A stretch of 64,000 bases of DNA, taken from the NCBI GenBank assembly GCA_050084985.1, contig JBITNC010000002.1:22878001-22942000 (forward strand), written 5' to 3'. The first letter of the stretch is position 1. The number at the start of each line of letters is the position of its first letter. Made by a program: the position numbers and the translations under genes. This DNA is from Nageia nagi. Lineage: Eukaryota > Pinophyta. The notes below the pieces were generated by a model that saw only the letters and a list, made by a program, of their open reading frames with translations, was not told where the DNA came from and searched no databases. Below, piece by piece: positions 36,790 through 47,151 of the stretch.

Positions 36790-39700
36790 CTAGTTCTTCT
36801 TTCCTTTCGAGTATAATGCCTACAATGGCTTGACATTGTAGACGATAGGCTCATTTCTTGTATTTATTCTTGGTAGCTCAATCTATTCTTCCTTATCATC
36901 TTTAATAGCCTTTAATTTTGGTAGCTTTGTGTATGAATCTTCATCTTCTTTAATACTCTTTCCAAATGCCACTTTTGCTAGCTTCCATATCTCATTAATC
37001 TCCTCTTGTTTCTTTCAAACCTTTGGGTTTACCATGGGGACTACTATTATTTATTCCTCATGTTCTAATTGCTTATTTGGTATATTCTTGATTTCCTTGC
37101 TAGCTTCAACCTAAGCTAAGGGTTGATAACTTGGGGATTATCTTCCTTCATTATGGCTTCATGGTTCCTAATCTTTTGGAGAGTATCCTTGGGGGTTGAC
37201 CTCCACTTCTCTTACTTCTTGTCAAAGTTTTCAAACAATATTCTTATTACTTTTTTAATATGAATCCCTATGGATGGAAGTGATTTCGGTGTTAGTGCAA
37301 AAAGTTGGGTCCACTTTATGGCAAAAAAGTGGAAGTGTTTTCCTTGATTTTTAAGTTTTAGTATAATTGATCCCTAAATTTGAAGCACTTAGATATGGAA
37401 TCATGAAAAATATCACTATAATGAAAATGTAGTGCTCAGAGTCTAATTTTTAAATATATAATTTATTCCAATACCTAGATGATAGAAATAAAATTTTGAT
37501 AGGGATAAATAAAAATCACTTTTTAAAATATATCATTTTAGGACCATATCATGCACGTGTTCAAAAAGCATAATTTGATCTAAATCAAAGTAATTTTTAA
37601 AATCTTTTTTAGGCATAGATAACTAAGATGTTGAAACTTGTTCTTGATATTTTTCCATAATTTTTTCATGAATATTTTTTTTAATTAATTTTGTTATTGG
37701 TGATGTTTGCTATTTCAAAAAGTGCTCATGACACATATAATTTGACCTAAACTTATCCTTTTTTTCAAAAACAAATTCTATCTTGTAGAGAATTATTTGT
37801 AGCTTGTTCCCATATAATTCTTTCATAATTCCCCAAAAAATAGTTATTAAGAAAAATAAGATACCCTCATATTTGAAGTACATGGACCAGTTTCAATAAA
37901 AATTAATTGAAATAATATAAAATCTAATCCATTTGTAAAAAAAATTGCATATTTGAAATCTACATTCTTTTATCTGAAATTAGTTTTAATTTTATGAAAA
38001 AATTATATCAAAAACTCCATCAAATGTATGCATGAAATTGATATTTTCTACTGAAATTATCATGAACACATACTTGCAGGTCCAAGGCTAAAGGTTGGCT
38101 CACCAAACCTTTTCCAAGCCTAAAATTGATCCTAAAATGGAGGAAAATGGATTTAAATATATTCAAATAATAATATATATTTGACTCCTAATTTTTTGAG
38201 TATCAAGATCTTGATTTAAAATCAAGATCTCGATACTCATTGGGATCTTGATCCTAAATCAAGATCCCAATATGAACTACATTAAAATTGGAATCTTGAT
38301 TTTGCTACCACGAAGTTTAATTCCTAAGACTTCCATTTAAGTGGACTCAACTTTTTGCACACACCCTCCGTTGATGTTGAGGGGGCCACAAAGGTCTTTG
38401 CAACTCCTTATTTTGGCTATTCATCTTCTTTAATTAAGTCTTCTAGCATTGAATCTCCTTGATCACCCTCTTCCTCATTATGTGAAGAAGGTAGAATTAA
38501 CCTTCTTTTGCATTTATTTTTCTTAAAATACCTCATGACTTTCTTACCTCATTTGATTTTCTAGACTCTGATCCATAGGCTTCCTTCAATGCTTGGAGTG
38601 CATCCATTCCCCTTTCTCATTTTTCTTCATTCCTTGTGTCAACATAATGGGCTACCACTGGAAGCATGTTCCTCACATGGATGTAGAGTATGAGGAGAAC
38701 ATCCTAATGTAGAGGGTATTTTGATTTCCTCTTAATACTATTAGAAATTGAGTGGAATAAAAAATGCAAAAGATTTATCATTTGAATTTGCTTAAAATGA
38801 GCTACGATAATGAAATGATACCCATTCAAATAGGAGTACTTCCCTTCTAAAGTGATTAGTTTGATGATAAATACAATAATTTCATCCCATGGAGTCGATA
38901 GATTTTTTTAGGGGTAACCATATGCAGTATTTTATGAGAAAGTTGCTTCCATTCCATAAGCTTATTCAACCTCTTTCTTTAAAACACCTTTGATTCTATT
39001 GAAATTAACTCTGTTAAGCTCCATTTTGGTGGCTTCTAAGATCAAATTGGAATAAAATGGTGAATTTAGTTTTGTTGAATTTTACCTTACCATTTCTCCA
39101 ACTCATAATTTCCACAGACATACTTTTATTGTGTCATCTTAATTTATAGATGAATCCCCTATACCCTCTCCACATAGAATTATCCATAACTCATCATTCT
39201 TTCAAAATTTAACCCCTCCTTTAGGCTCAATATTTTGTTGTTTTCATAGAATTATTTTAGATTGGGAAGCTTAAATACCATGTAGCTTATTGGATTTGTC
39301 TAGAAGCTTCACACCTATAATGATATTTCCTACCTTAAAGCCATGCCACCCCATGAATATTTGATGTGCTTTGAAATGTGTATATGCATGGCTTGTTGTT
39401 TCAAATGCTTCTTTTTTCATACCTCAAATTTTGATAACTCATATCACTGGTAGCCTTTCCATGTGCCTCTTTCTAATCGATGCTCCTTATGAGATTTTGA
39501 CTTGTGTGTAATAATGGAGCTTAATCCAATCTTTCACCACTTTAATCCCCTCTCTTGGGGGTGTCCTTTTATGATACCCTCTCATTAGAATCATTATTTA
39601 GAACTCCCACCTCCTCTTCTCCATTTCTATTTCCAAAATGATCATTTTATTTTATCTCTTTTAAGTAAACTTTGACATTATCTTCCAATGTCATCTTAAT

Positions 39701-39860
39701 TTTTAAGGTTAAGCTTTTAATAGTCTTATTTTCTTTTTTTAAATGCCTCATATTACGCTCCTTCTAGAGTTCCCAACACTTGTGGGGAACTCTCATCATA
39801 TGCTTCTTGGTCCCTTTGTTATGGATGGAGGCCATCGTTTGATTAATATTTGAATTGAAT
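36790..39860 (-). pseudogene. Unrecognised decayed coding region, split by a TIR element
   Basis: Minus-strand reading shows long protein-like stretches with few stops. Near 39,360 it has HQIFMGWHGFKVGNIIIGV. Near 38,910-38,790, TPWDEIIVFIIKLITLEGKY is followed by SYLNGYHFIIVAHFK. Near 38,680, MLPVVAHYVDTRNEE, then a lysine-rich part. Beyond the 37,288-38,365 insertion it resumes with LPSIGIHIKKVIRILFENFD (about 37,270) and ends with a charged segment near 36,900. The folded hydrophobic core followed by a basic or acidic tail recalls transposon gag-like proteins, but I do not recognise the family. It could be cargo of the surrounding CACTA element or an older element. Stops and frameshifts make it a pseudogene. 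Confidence 0.55.
37288..38365. mobile_element. 1.08-kb non-autonomous DNA transposon with terminal inverted repeats
   Basis: The left end GGTGTTAGTGCAAAAAGTTG, continuing GGTCCACTT, is matched inverted at the right end: the complement reads GGTGTGTGCAAAAAGTTGAG, continuing TCCACTT. It separates two parts of a formerly continuous minus-strand coding region. No open frame of note lies inside. A clear target duplication could not be fixed, so the superfamily is open; the terminal GG and size would suit a Mutator-like or hAT-like element. Confidence 0.7.
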
Positions 39861-40004
39861 CATAATATAACCATTATTTTCCCTCTATTATCAAGCTCCA
39901 TACTAGTTTCAAGTATTCACATTTCATAAATAAGTGGCTATGAGACTCCTAATATTTCATACATAAAATTATTTTATAGTTTTATTATTTTAGTAAAAAT
40001 GAGT

Positions 40005-40560
40005 TTAAGGTTTTGGGTTGAGGGGTTTAGGGATTAGAGTTTAGGATTTTAGGGATTAGGCTAGTTTAAGGATTATGGTTTTACATTTTAGGGTTTAGGG
40101 ATTGAGGTTTTAGGGTTTTGGGTTCTAGGATTTTAGGGATTATTAAATGATTAATTCTTATAAATTAATATAAAATATTATATTATTAAAATAAATTAGA
40201 AGTTAATTCTAAATTATAAGTTATAAATTAATTAAATAAGGTTTTAAGGTTAGGGATTATGGATTAGATTTCAGGGACTAAGGATTAAGGTTGAAGGTTT
40301 TAGTATTTTAAGATTATAAGGTTTACGATTTTAGGATCTTGAGTTTTATGGTTTAGGGTTTTAAAGTTTAAGGTTTAGGGTTGTAGGGTTTTGAATTTAG
40401 GGGTTTAGGAGTTTTGGGTTTAGGGTTAAGGATTTAGGGTTTTATGGTTAAGGATTTATATTTTAAGGTTTTATGATCTCCTTATCCTCAAAATCCTATT
40501 CCCTAAAATCAAAATCCTTAAACATTAGTCCCCAAAACCTTAATCCTTAAACCATCCATA
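40005..40560 (+). repeat. Degenerate TTTAGGG-like tracts with strand switch
   Basis: Two G-rich stretches (40,005-40,140 and 40,240-40,470, motifs gggtttaggg, ttttagggatta) are followed by a C-rich stretch at about 40,480-40,560 (ccctaaaatc, aaaaccttaatcc). They are separated by AT-rich sequence. Same class as 32,395-33,960. Confidence 0.75.
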
Positions 40561-40610
40561 AATATCAAGGTAGTGTGTAATCATCATCTTAAATTTTAAT
40601 TTAGACTTTT

Positions 40611-40836
40611 GAATTCCTTAGAACTTTATTTCATTCACCATACAATGCAATGTTAGAATTGAGATACTTAAGATACTACTAGATCGTGTAATAAATTTGA
40701 TCCACTTTCCTACATTACATCATGGTACAACACATGAAAGTGAATCAAATTTATCATTGAATCTAATAGTTTATTAAGCAACTTATTTCTAAATCCATAC
40801 TATTATATGGTGAATGAAATGAATTTTCAAGGAATT
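40611..40836. mobile_element. Fold-back MITE-like inverted repeat, about 226 bp
   Basis: Left arm aattccttagaactttattt, continuing catttcattcaccata-type sequence, is the imperfect reverse complement of the right arm (tatggtgaatgaaatg, then aattttcaaggaatt). The match runs along nearly the whole length, meeting near 40,725. It has no coding potential. It lies between two TTTAGGG-like tracts. Confidence 0.72.
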
Positions 40837-40925
40837 AGGGTTTTGGGGTTTAGGGATTAAGGTTCAGAGTTTAGGATTTTAAGTTTTGGTTTTAAGGGTT
40901 TAGGCCCTAGGGATTAGATATGATT
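40837..40925 (+). repeat. Short TTTAGGG-like tract
   Basis: About 90 bases with tttggggtttagggatta and tttaagggtttagg directly after the fold-back element. Confidence 0.65.
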
Positions 40926-41349
40926 AGATATTGATTTTTTATTTGATTATGATAGTAATATTAAAGTTTTGATTACCTTTATTCAATAATTATCATGGTT
41001 AGCAATAAAAGAGAAAAAATAAGAGCACATCAACTTTTGATCCAATAGATGAGAATAAAATGGTAAGTATCAATATGTATTACTGTAATTTCAATTTATT
41101 TTACTTAATACAATTCATTTCGTAATGCAAATAACCTTTTTTTTTTAATTTTACAAGCAAATTTAGTAAAAAATTATTAAAATTGGCCAAAAATTTCTTT
41201 AGCAACAAAGAACTAAAGAGAGAGTTAAGTATCGAGCCTTATTCCCTTCCAATAGATGCCAACACACCATAGCATCCAAACACCCCATATGATAATATCT
41301 TTTGATTTGTTAATTTAATAAAAAATGATCAAGATAATGTTTTTAAAAT

Positions 41350-41760
41350 TTTTTTTGATGAAAAGACTAATCATACAAAAAGGAGTAGGTGGGATTAGCA
41401 CACCTCGGAAGTCATACTAACTAAATTGTTAGAAATACAATAAAGCTCAAAAATCCCAAACACGATAAAAGACCACATAAAATCCTTACAGAGTGCTACA
41501 ACTATCAACTAATAAGCTAGTTAGTTTCAGGCTCATCGAGAGGATGAAAATTGTCTATCTGTACCAAGTAAGCCCAACCATGATTAGTGCTATCATCATT
41601 GCTCCAATCATCATTCTTCCCTGGTTGAGAAAGGAGCTGAGGAGTTAGCACATCTCCCACTATGGGTATAGTCCCCCAATTGCATTATGGCTGTAGGTGA
41701 GGGTCATCATCCCATCTCATACTTGGAGGAGAAACACTACCCTAATTTCTTCTATTGTTA
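41350..41760 (-). pseudogene. 5'-truncated LINE 3' end
   Basis: Minus-strand reading SVSPPSMRWDDDPHLQP, then CNWGTIPIVGDVLTPQLLSQ, WSNDDSTNHGWAYL and NFHPLDEPE, a single frame with one stop, followed by untranslated sequence that ends attagtcttttcatc and eight A at about 41,352. The short poly(A) and lack of anything upstream suit a 5'-truncated LINE copy. The protein family is not identified with certainty. Confidence 0.45.
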
Positions 41761-41911
41761 ATTATAAATTTGATAAAGGTGACGTAAGTATTGAAAGTGC
41801 AGAGTTATTCTATCAATAACCTATATTTACAATATGAAAGGGAGAGAAAGATATTTAAATTAAAGTGAAATCAGATGGTTCAATCATGGATGATGAGGCT
41901 GATAAAAGTTA

Positions 41912-42990
41912 ATGTTTGAAAAATATATATTATATATTGATTTACTATGTCTTAATTTACTAATATTTTCAAATATTGTTAAGGCTATTTTGTTTACAAT
42001 TGCCTCAAGGAGTTGGTGTTGGTGGAGTTTGATAATACATTGGACATTGAATGTAAGAAAAAAACAAGGTGAGTATGTATATTTTATTAATAGTATTTTT
42101 AGTACATTTATTTTAATTTTGAGAAAAATATTTTTAACAAATTTTAAAAATTTATTTTCTAAAAAATTAAAAATTATTATTTTTTATAATTATGTAGTTT
42201 ACAGGTAAGTGAAGAATAATAGTTTTCCTTAAAAAAGATTATGGCAAGGGGTGGAGTGCAAAAAAATCACTCAAGAAGGCATGAAAGAATTTGAATTGGT
42301 GGCAAGATAGGATCAGAAGACTGATAAAAGATCTTCCACTAGCCTATCGTATGATGAATAATAGACCTTCTACTTGTGATAAATAGTATGGAATGCATTT
42401 GTGAAGAAAGTTAATTAAAGTAAGGATGTCACACATCCACATGCAAACCCTTATAATAGGAAAAATTTGTACTTGGATGATTTAGTAGATCAACATTTAT
42501 TGGTGCATTGCATCAAACCATTAGTACGCATTGTTCAAGTTCCATAAGAAAGTAAGGGATTGAAGCCATATTTGTGAGTATATTACGTGAATTATTGAAT
42601 ATTTTAAATAAATTGTTAAATATTTATAATATTATTTATTAATTAAATATTTTTTTTTGTTATTGAATAAATATAATAGACTTTCGATAGAAGAACAATT
42701 GACATTTTGCCTTATAAATGGTTGGTTGGAGCTCCAATCTATGATGGAGGGTTTTGTAAGTAATTAGTACTATTTTATGTGTTTTTAGTTAATTAATTAC
42801 ATTTGATATTGATGCATAAGATTTTTTATTTTTGATTTTTTACTAACAATTATTTAATTTTTATTTGCAGGGGAGTTTAGTAGTGCCTCGTTCTCAAGAT
42901 CGGGATTAAGATTAGGGTCTGAGTGCCCATGAAGGATTACATATTAGGGATAGCAATGATGATGGTAGTAGTGATAGTTAGGGATTCTAG
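41912..42990 (+). pseudogene. Possible spliced gene remnant near the right CACTA end
   Basis: Protein-like reading (for example YNRKNLYLDDLVDQHLLVHC near 42,460-42,520, LPYKWLVGAPIYDGGF near 42,705-42,752, then GLSAHEGLHIRDSNDDGSSDS split over 42,920-42,978) is punctuated by intron-like intervals: 42,069-42,204 (GTGAGT...TTTACAG) and 42,756-42,870 (GTAAGT...TTTGCAG). Position near the end opposite Tnp2 would suit the second gene of a CACTA element, but I do not recognise the protein. Stops interrupt the frame. Confidence 0.35.
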
Positions 42991-43669
42991 AGATTGATTC
43001 ATAATCATTTTGAAACCAAACAATTTTATACATTTTCTATAATTTTATTCTTTGAATACAAATTTTTGAATGTTTAAGTGTTTTTAATGTGTTTTGTAAT
43101 TTATACCTTAAGTTTCAAATTTATGCTTTGTGTCTTCAATTAAATATTTATTAATTATCTTTATTTGTTTAGTTCAATTCAATTCAATTTAATAAATAAA
43201 TTAAATTAATTTTATCAAAAAGTAAAAAATTACCATTCAAATACTATCGATAAAACTTGTTTCAAAATATTAGGAATACATATAAAAAATAAAATGAAAT
43301 TATTATTTCTAATGTTAAACCTGATGCTAATTATGACACAAATTGACAAGATTTTTTTTTTGCAAATTTGTAAAAATTATATATCATGATGTAAAATGTG
43401 ATGCTAAACATGATGCAAAACATGTATAACTTGATGTGATATTTGACGTTAAACTTGATGTTAATGTTAATATAAATATTTATTTTCTGATGCCAAATAT
43501 GACATAAGAGCTAAAAACATTTGATGTTAATAGTGACATTATTTCTAGCATGCCTGTAATGTTAGTTGTGGTGTGAGAATGTAAACTAAAAATTCTTAAA
43601 AAAATACATTGCATCATGATGCCCTTTTTGATGCTAAATGACTAAAATTTAGTGGTAAATCCTAACATT

Positions 43670-43681
43670 TGGTATCAAAGT
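43670..43681 (+). other. Element D primer binding site, degenerate
   Basis: TGGTATCAAAGT follows CCTAACA, which looks like an LTR end (ending at 43,667). It differs from the iMet-complementary TGGTATCAGAGC at two positions. It lies 60 bases upstream of the D gag, where a primer site is expected. Confidence 0.55.
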
Positions 43682-43729
43682 GTTTATTTTGTTGGGTACT
43701 AATAGATAGGAGGGTTTCTGGATCAAGTG

Positions 43730-44146
43730 GGGGCAAAGGAAAAAAGAAGAGAAGTTTAGGGTTGAAAAAATCAATGATCAAAATTATTAGTTTTGGAAGA
43801 TGAAAATGGAGGATCATTTATATCAAAAGTATTTTTATCTACCAATAGGTGGAAAGATAAAGAAATTGATAGCTATGTCAAATGAATATTGGGAAGTTTT
43901 TAACAAAAAGGTATTGGGAATGATAAGGTTATGCCTAGGAGATATTATTGCATTCAACATCTCTGAAGAAAAGATAAACAAAGCCCTCATGGAGAAATTG
44001 ATCAATTTGTATGAAAAATCCTCAACTTCAAATAAGGCATTCCTCATGAAACATTTTTTTAATGTTCAAATGGATGAAGGTGGGTTTGTTACCGATCACT
44101 TGAATGAATTTAACATGATTACTAATCAATTGAATTTAGTGAATAT
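43730..44146 (+). pseudogene. Element D gag N-terminal part (Tork-like copia)
   Basis: Readable as FWKMKMEDHLYQKYFYLPIG, then KKVLGMIRLCLGDIIAFNIS, LINLYEKSSTSNKAFLMKHF and VTDHLNEFNMITNQLN. This is the UBN2-type gag of plant Tork copia elements, which typically read W-K-x-x-M-E-D-x-L-Y-Q-K and L-N-E-F-N-x-x-x-x-Q-L. The open frame from 43,800 stops at 44,216 only because it runs into the LTR of element E at 44,147. The rest of gag is missing from the window, presumably deleted with the 3' end of E. Confidence 0.8.
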
Positions 44147-44723
44147 TGTTGGAATGTGCAATGCATTATTGCAAAGGTTTTGTAATAATCTTCTATGTAA
44201 GTTTACTAATACTTAAGGGTATCATTTGGAATGTACAATGCATTATTGCAAAGGTTTTGTAATAATCTTCTATGTAAGTTTACTAATACTTAAGGGTATC
44301 ATTTGATGCCTTAAGTATTTAAGTGAATATGATAATATAACTTGTCCTACACTCCATGTCATGAGCATTCCATTTAAGTAAAAGGATGTGCATGTCATGC
44401 TTTTGTACATGAGATAAAAGGGTGATCCAAAGAGGGATTTTGGCCTATAAATAGAAGGCTCCCTCTTTGTGATCACAAACCAATTTGTGGAGTAAAGCTA
44501 TGCTATAGGATAGTGTTTAGGAGATGAGTTAGGAGAATTGTAAGAGATTCATATTTATGAATGAAGTGAGATCTAGTTAGTGGATGTACTCCTAGTTGGA
44601 GGAACCACTTACATCTTGTGTGACTTTGTGAGATTATCTTCTTGAGTTATCTTGATGTTAGTATGAGCTTTCATGTGATCTTGGACATTTAGGATTGTGT
44701 TAGTTATAGTTAAATCCCTTCAT
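44147..44723 (+). repeat. Element E 5' LTR with internal 77-bp tandem duplication
   Basis: It begins TGTTGGAATG and ends CCCTTCA. It is 577 bp against about 500 bp for the A LTRs, and the excess equals a duplicated 77-bp unit (44,151-44,227 and 44,228-44,304). The two units differ by about one base (gtgcaatg and gtacaatg). The TATA box cctataaatag lies near 44,451. Confidence 0.9.
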
Positions 44724-44725
44724 TT

Positions 44726-44737
44726 GGTATTAGAGCT
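44726..44737 (+). other. Element E primer binding site
   Basis: TGGTATTAGAGC, one C-to-T change from the iMet-complementary site of A, B and C, two bases after the LTR. Confidence 0.85.
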
Positions 44738-47151
44738 TGGTGTGGAAGCTCTTATTCAACATATTGGAGGTACTATTTGTTCAACTTGGAGGTCTTGTTA
44801 AGGTAAAATCAAAAATAGGTATAAATCCCTCATTTTTTTTTGGATTATCTCATTATGTTTCTAAAATCTTTTGATATGAGCTAATCTAATTTTTTTTTAT
44901 AAAAAAAGGAAATGTATTTACATATTATTGCTATGAATCTTTTTTAGAATATCTTTTAGTTACAATTTTTCTTGATAAATTATTGATTATAGCAATAATA
45001 TGTTATATTTTTTTTCTACTTCAAAAATGCAATTTAAAAAAAAAACTTGCATTTTTTTCACAAAGATTATGTAGCTTGATAGATAAAAAAGGGGGAGAGT
45101 ATCAAGTGCAATTTTTTTATACTATTATAAAAATAGGGTGGATGCTCTATCATATATACATATGCTCATTTAGTTTATTTACAAAGTTTTTTTTTAAAAA
45201 AAAAAAATAGGAAAAAGGAATTTTTTTTAAATATAGAAACTTAAAAAAAAATCAATATACAATTAAAGCCACTAGAGGTGGCCAAATCTGTAACTCCCTA
45301 TACTCGCATTGGTCAACTTGAAGCTACATAAGGAGTGGCCACATCTCCACTTTGTATTGGCTATGTCTCCCACCCGGATGCCTTGCATTCTCCCCATCAT
45401 CGCTATTTAATTTTTTTGTTTTATTTTGAGAAAAAGGGGGGGGTTCAACTTTCCCTAGTGGAGGCCTCTCTCCTTCAATTAAGAACCTCCCCATCATCGA
45501 CCACTCTCCTCCATAGCCATAGATGTGCTTAGCATTTCATTTTTCTCTGCTCATTTTTCCTTTCCCTTGATGCATTTCACTAGGCATTTTTTTCCTTGCC
45601 CTTGAAACCCCCTTCAATGTGTATTACCTCCAGTAGTCAATTCCTCCTATGCTAATTTAAACATCAAAAGCCCTCTTGTAGCCAAAATCCCTTCAATCTC
45701 TCTTGGACTCATCAATGTTTGAGGGTTGATGGCGGCTGGCATGCAATGCATCGTTAGTATTCTCCCTTTAGTCCTCTCTGCAAGTCTTTTACTTGCGTTT
45801 GTCATTTTTTTTGCACTTCTTATGATAATTTTCTACTTATCCATGAAGCCTTTATTTATTTGTTTCTTGGTGGATGCTTGTTTATTTAAATGAGGATTTT
45901 TTTTAGTTGGTGGTTGCTTATACATTTTGCTTCTTCATTAATGGATGGGTGTCCTCTTTAAGAAAAAGTTTGACTAATTAAAGTGTTTTACCATCATTTT
46001 TCATTAAATGACTCTGCCATGAAGTAAATAAAGGTCAAGTATTTAATATTTAAGGTCAAGTATTTAATATTTAACCCTTATTTTCTTTCCTTAACAAGTT
46101 CAAACTCATCATGGCATGCTTTAATGAGTCTGACTTAGAGTGAATTAAGGGTAAAAACTAAGCCTTAATGTCTCACAAGTAGATAGGTAATCATTGATTC
46201 AAACATTTAATGCTTATTTTGAAAGTTGTGGATAAATTATTATTTTAGCATATTAAAAATAGAGAAAAGTATTTTTTTTAAAATATCCAAAGTATTATTA
46301 CTTGGCCTAATTGCATTTTAGATTCTTTATACAAATATTGTATGTGTTTACTTTGATAAATTCCTTATGCAAAGTTATGGATGGACTTGTGTAAATAATT
46401 ATGCAAAAATGGACTTGTGAAAGTAAGGAATTATATAAAATATGTCCTTTAGGGGTTAGTAAACAAAACCCATTAGACCCTTAGGTTTCAAATTGCAAAT
46501 GGATGATGTTTCATTTATGCACTGTACTTCATGTTCTGCACGTACATTTCGCAACATGACTTATTTGGGGAGCCATGAGGTGAGGATAGGTAGACTAGAG
46601 CCTTTAAGTCCAATGATCCAAATGGTAAAAAGTTCATACTTCTCAATTTCCCCTAAGTCCTCTGTTGGTTTGGACATAATTCTAATAGGTGAAAAGGCAT
46701 GTTTGTAGTGATACCACATGTCTGCACATTCATTCAAGGATTATTTTGATAACTTAGGAGGACAACTTGAAACCTAATCAAGATTAATAATTTTGTCGAT
46801 CCAATATATGTCATAACCTTGAAAAATAGTAGGTACTTCTCCTTATGAGAGTATAATACTAACCAAGGCAAACTGGTTGAGGATTGATAGTACTTGGGCT
46901 TCTCTTATGTGGGCATCTAGATGAAGGTTTAATTTTTAGATAAAAGAACAAGCCTCAATAATGTCACTTTACATCTATCGTTTTTGGTGATGATAAAATT
47001 ATTTAAGTACATAGGTTATTATTTGAGTTGTAAAACATTTGCACTTGTGAATCAAATCAAACATATCTCCAGTGTTAAATTTAACATGTAACATATAATG
47101 TTGTTTATTGAATCACATGCTTGTTACTTTTTTATATCCTTGTGTAGCAAA
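44738..47151 (+). other. Element E leader with unidentified GC-richer block
   Basis: Untranslated leader. About 45,260-45,790 is more GC-rich (taactccctatactcgcat, ccacccggatgccttgc) and unlike the corresponding parts of A, B and C; I recognise no gene in it. The later part (46,020-47,140) shares blocks with A, such as aggggttagtaaacaaaacc and gtacttctccttatgagag. Confidence 0.6.

Larger units (their letters stand above)
27804..43654 (-). mobile_element. Probable CACTA (En/Spm) DNA transposon, composite, about 15.9 kb
   Basis: The left end is CACTACTACAAAAAGC, a typical CACTA terminus, followed by subterminal motifs (gcatcaaaacatgc, gctaaatttgatgcc, gctaaacatgatg). The right end region 43,310-43,654 has the same type of motif (tgatgctaaacatgatgc) and ends ...TTTAGTG, the complement of CACTA. 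Both ends are flanked by GTAAAT (27,798-27,803 and 43,655-43,660). CACTA elements usually duplicate 3 bp, so the 6-bp match is unusual or partly chance. A Tnp2 relic lies inside. The right boundary is uncertain; another candidate end lies near 43,553. Much of the interior may be later insertions. Confidence 0.5.
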
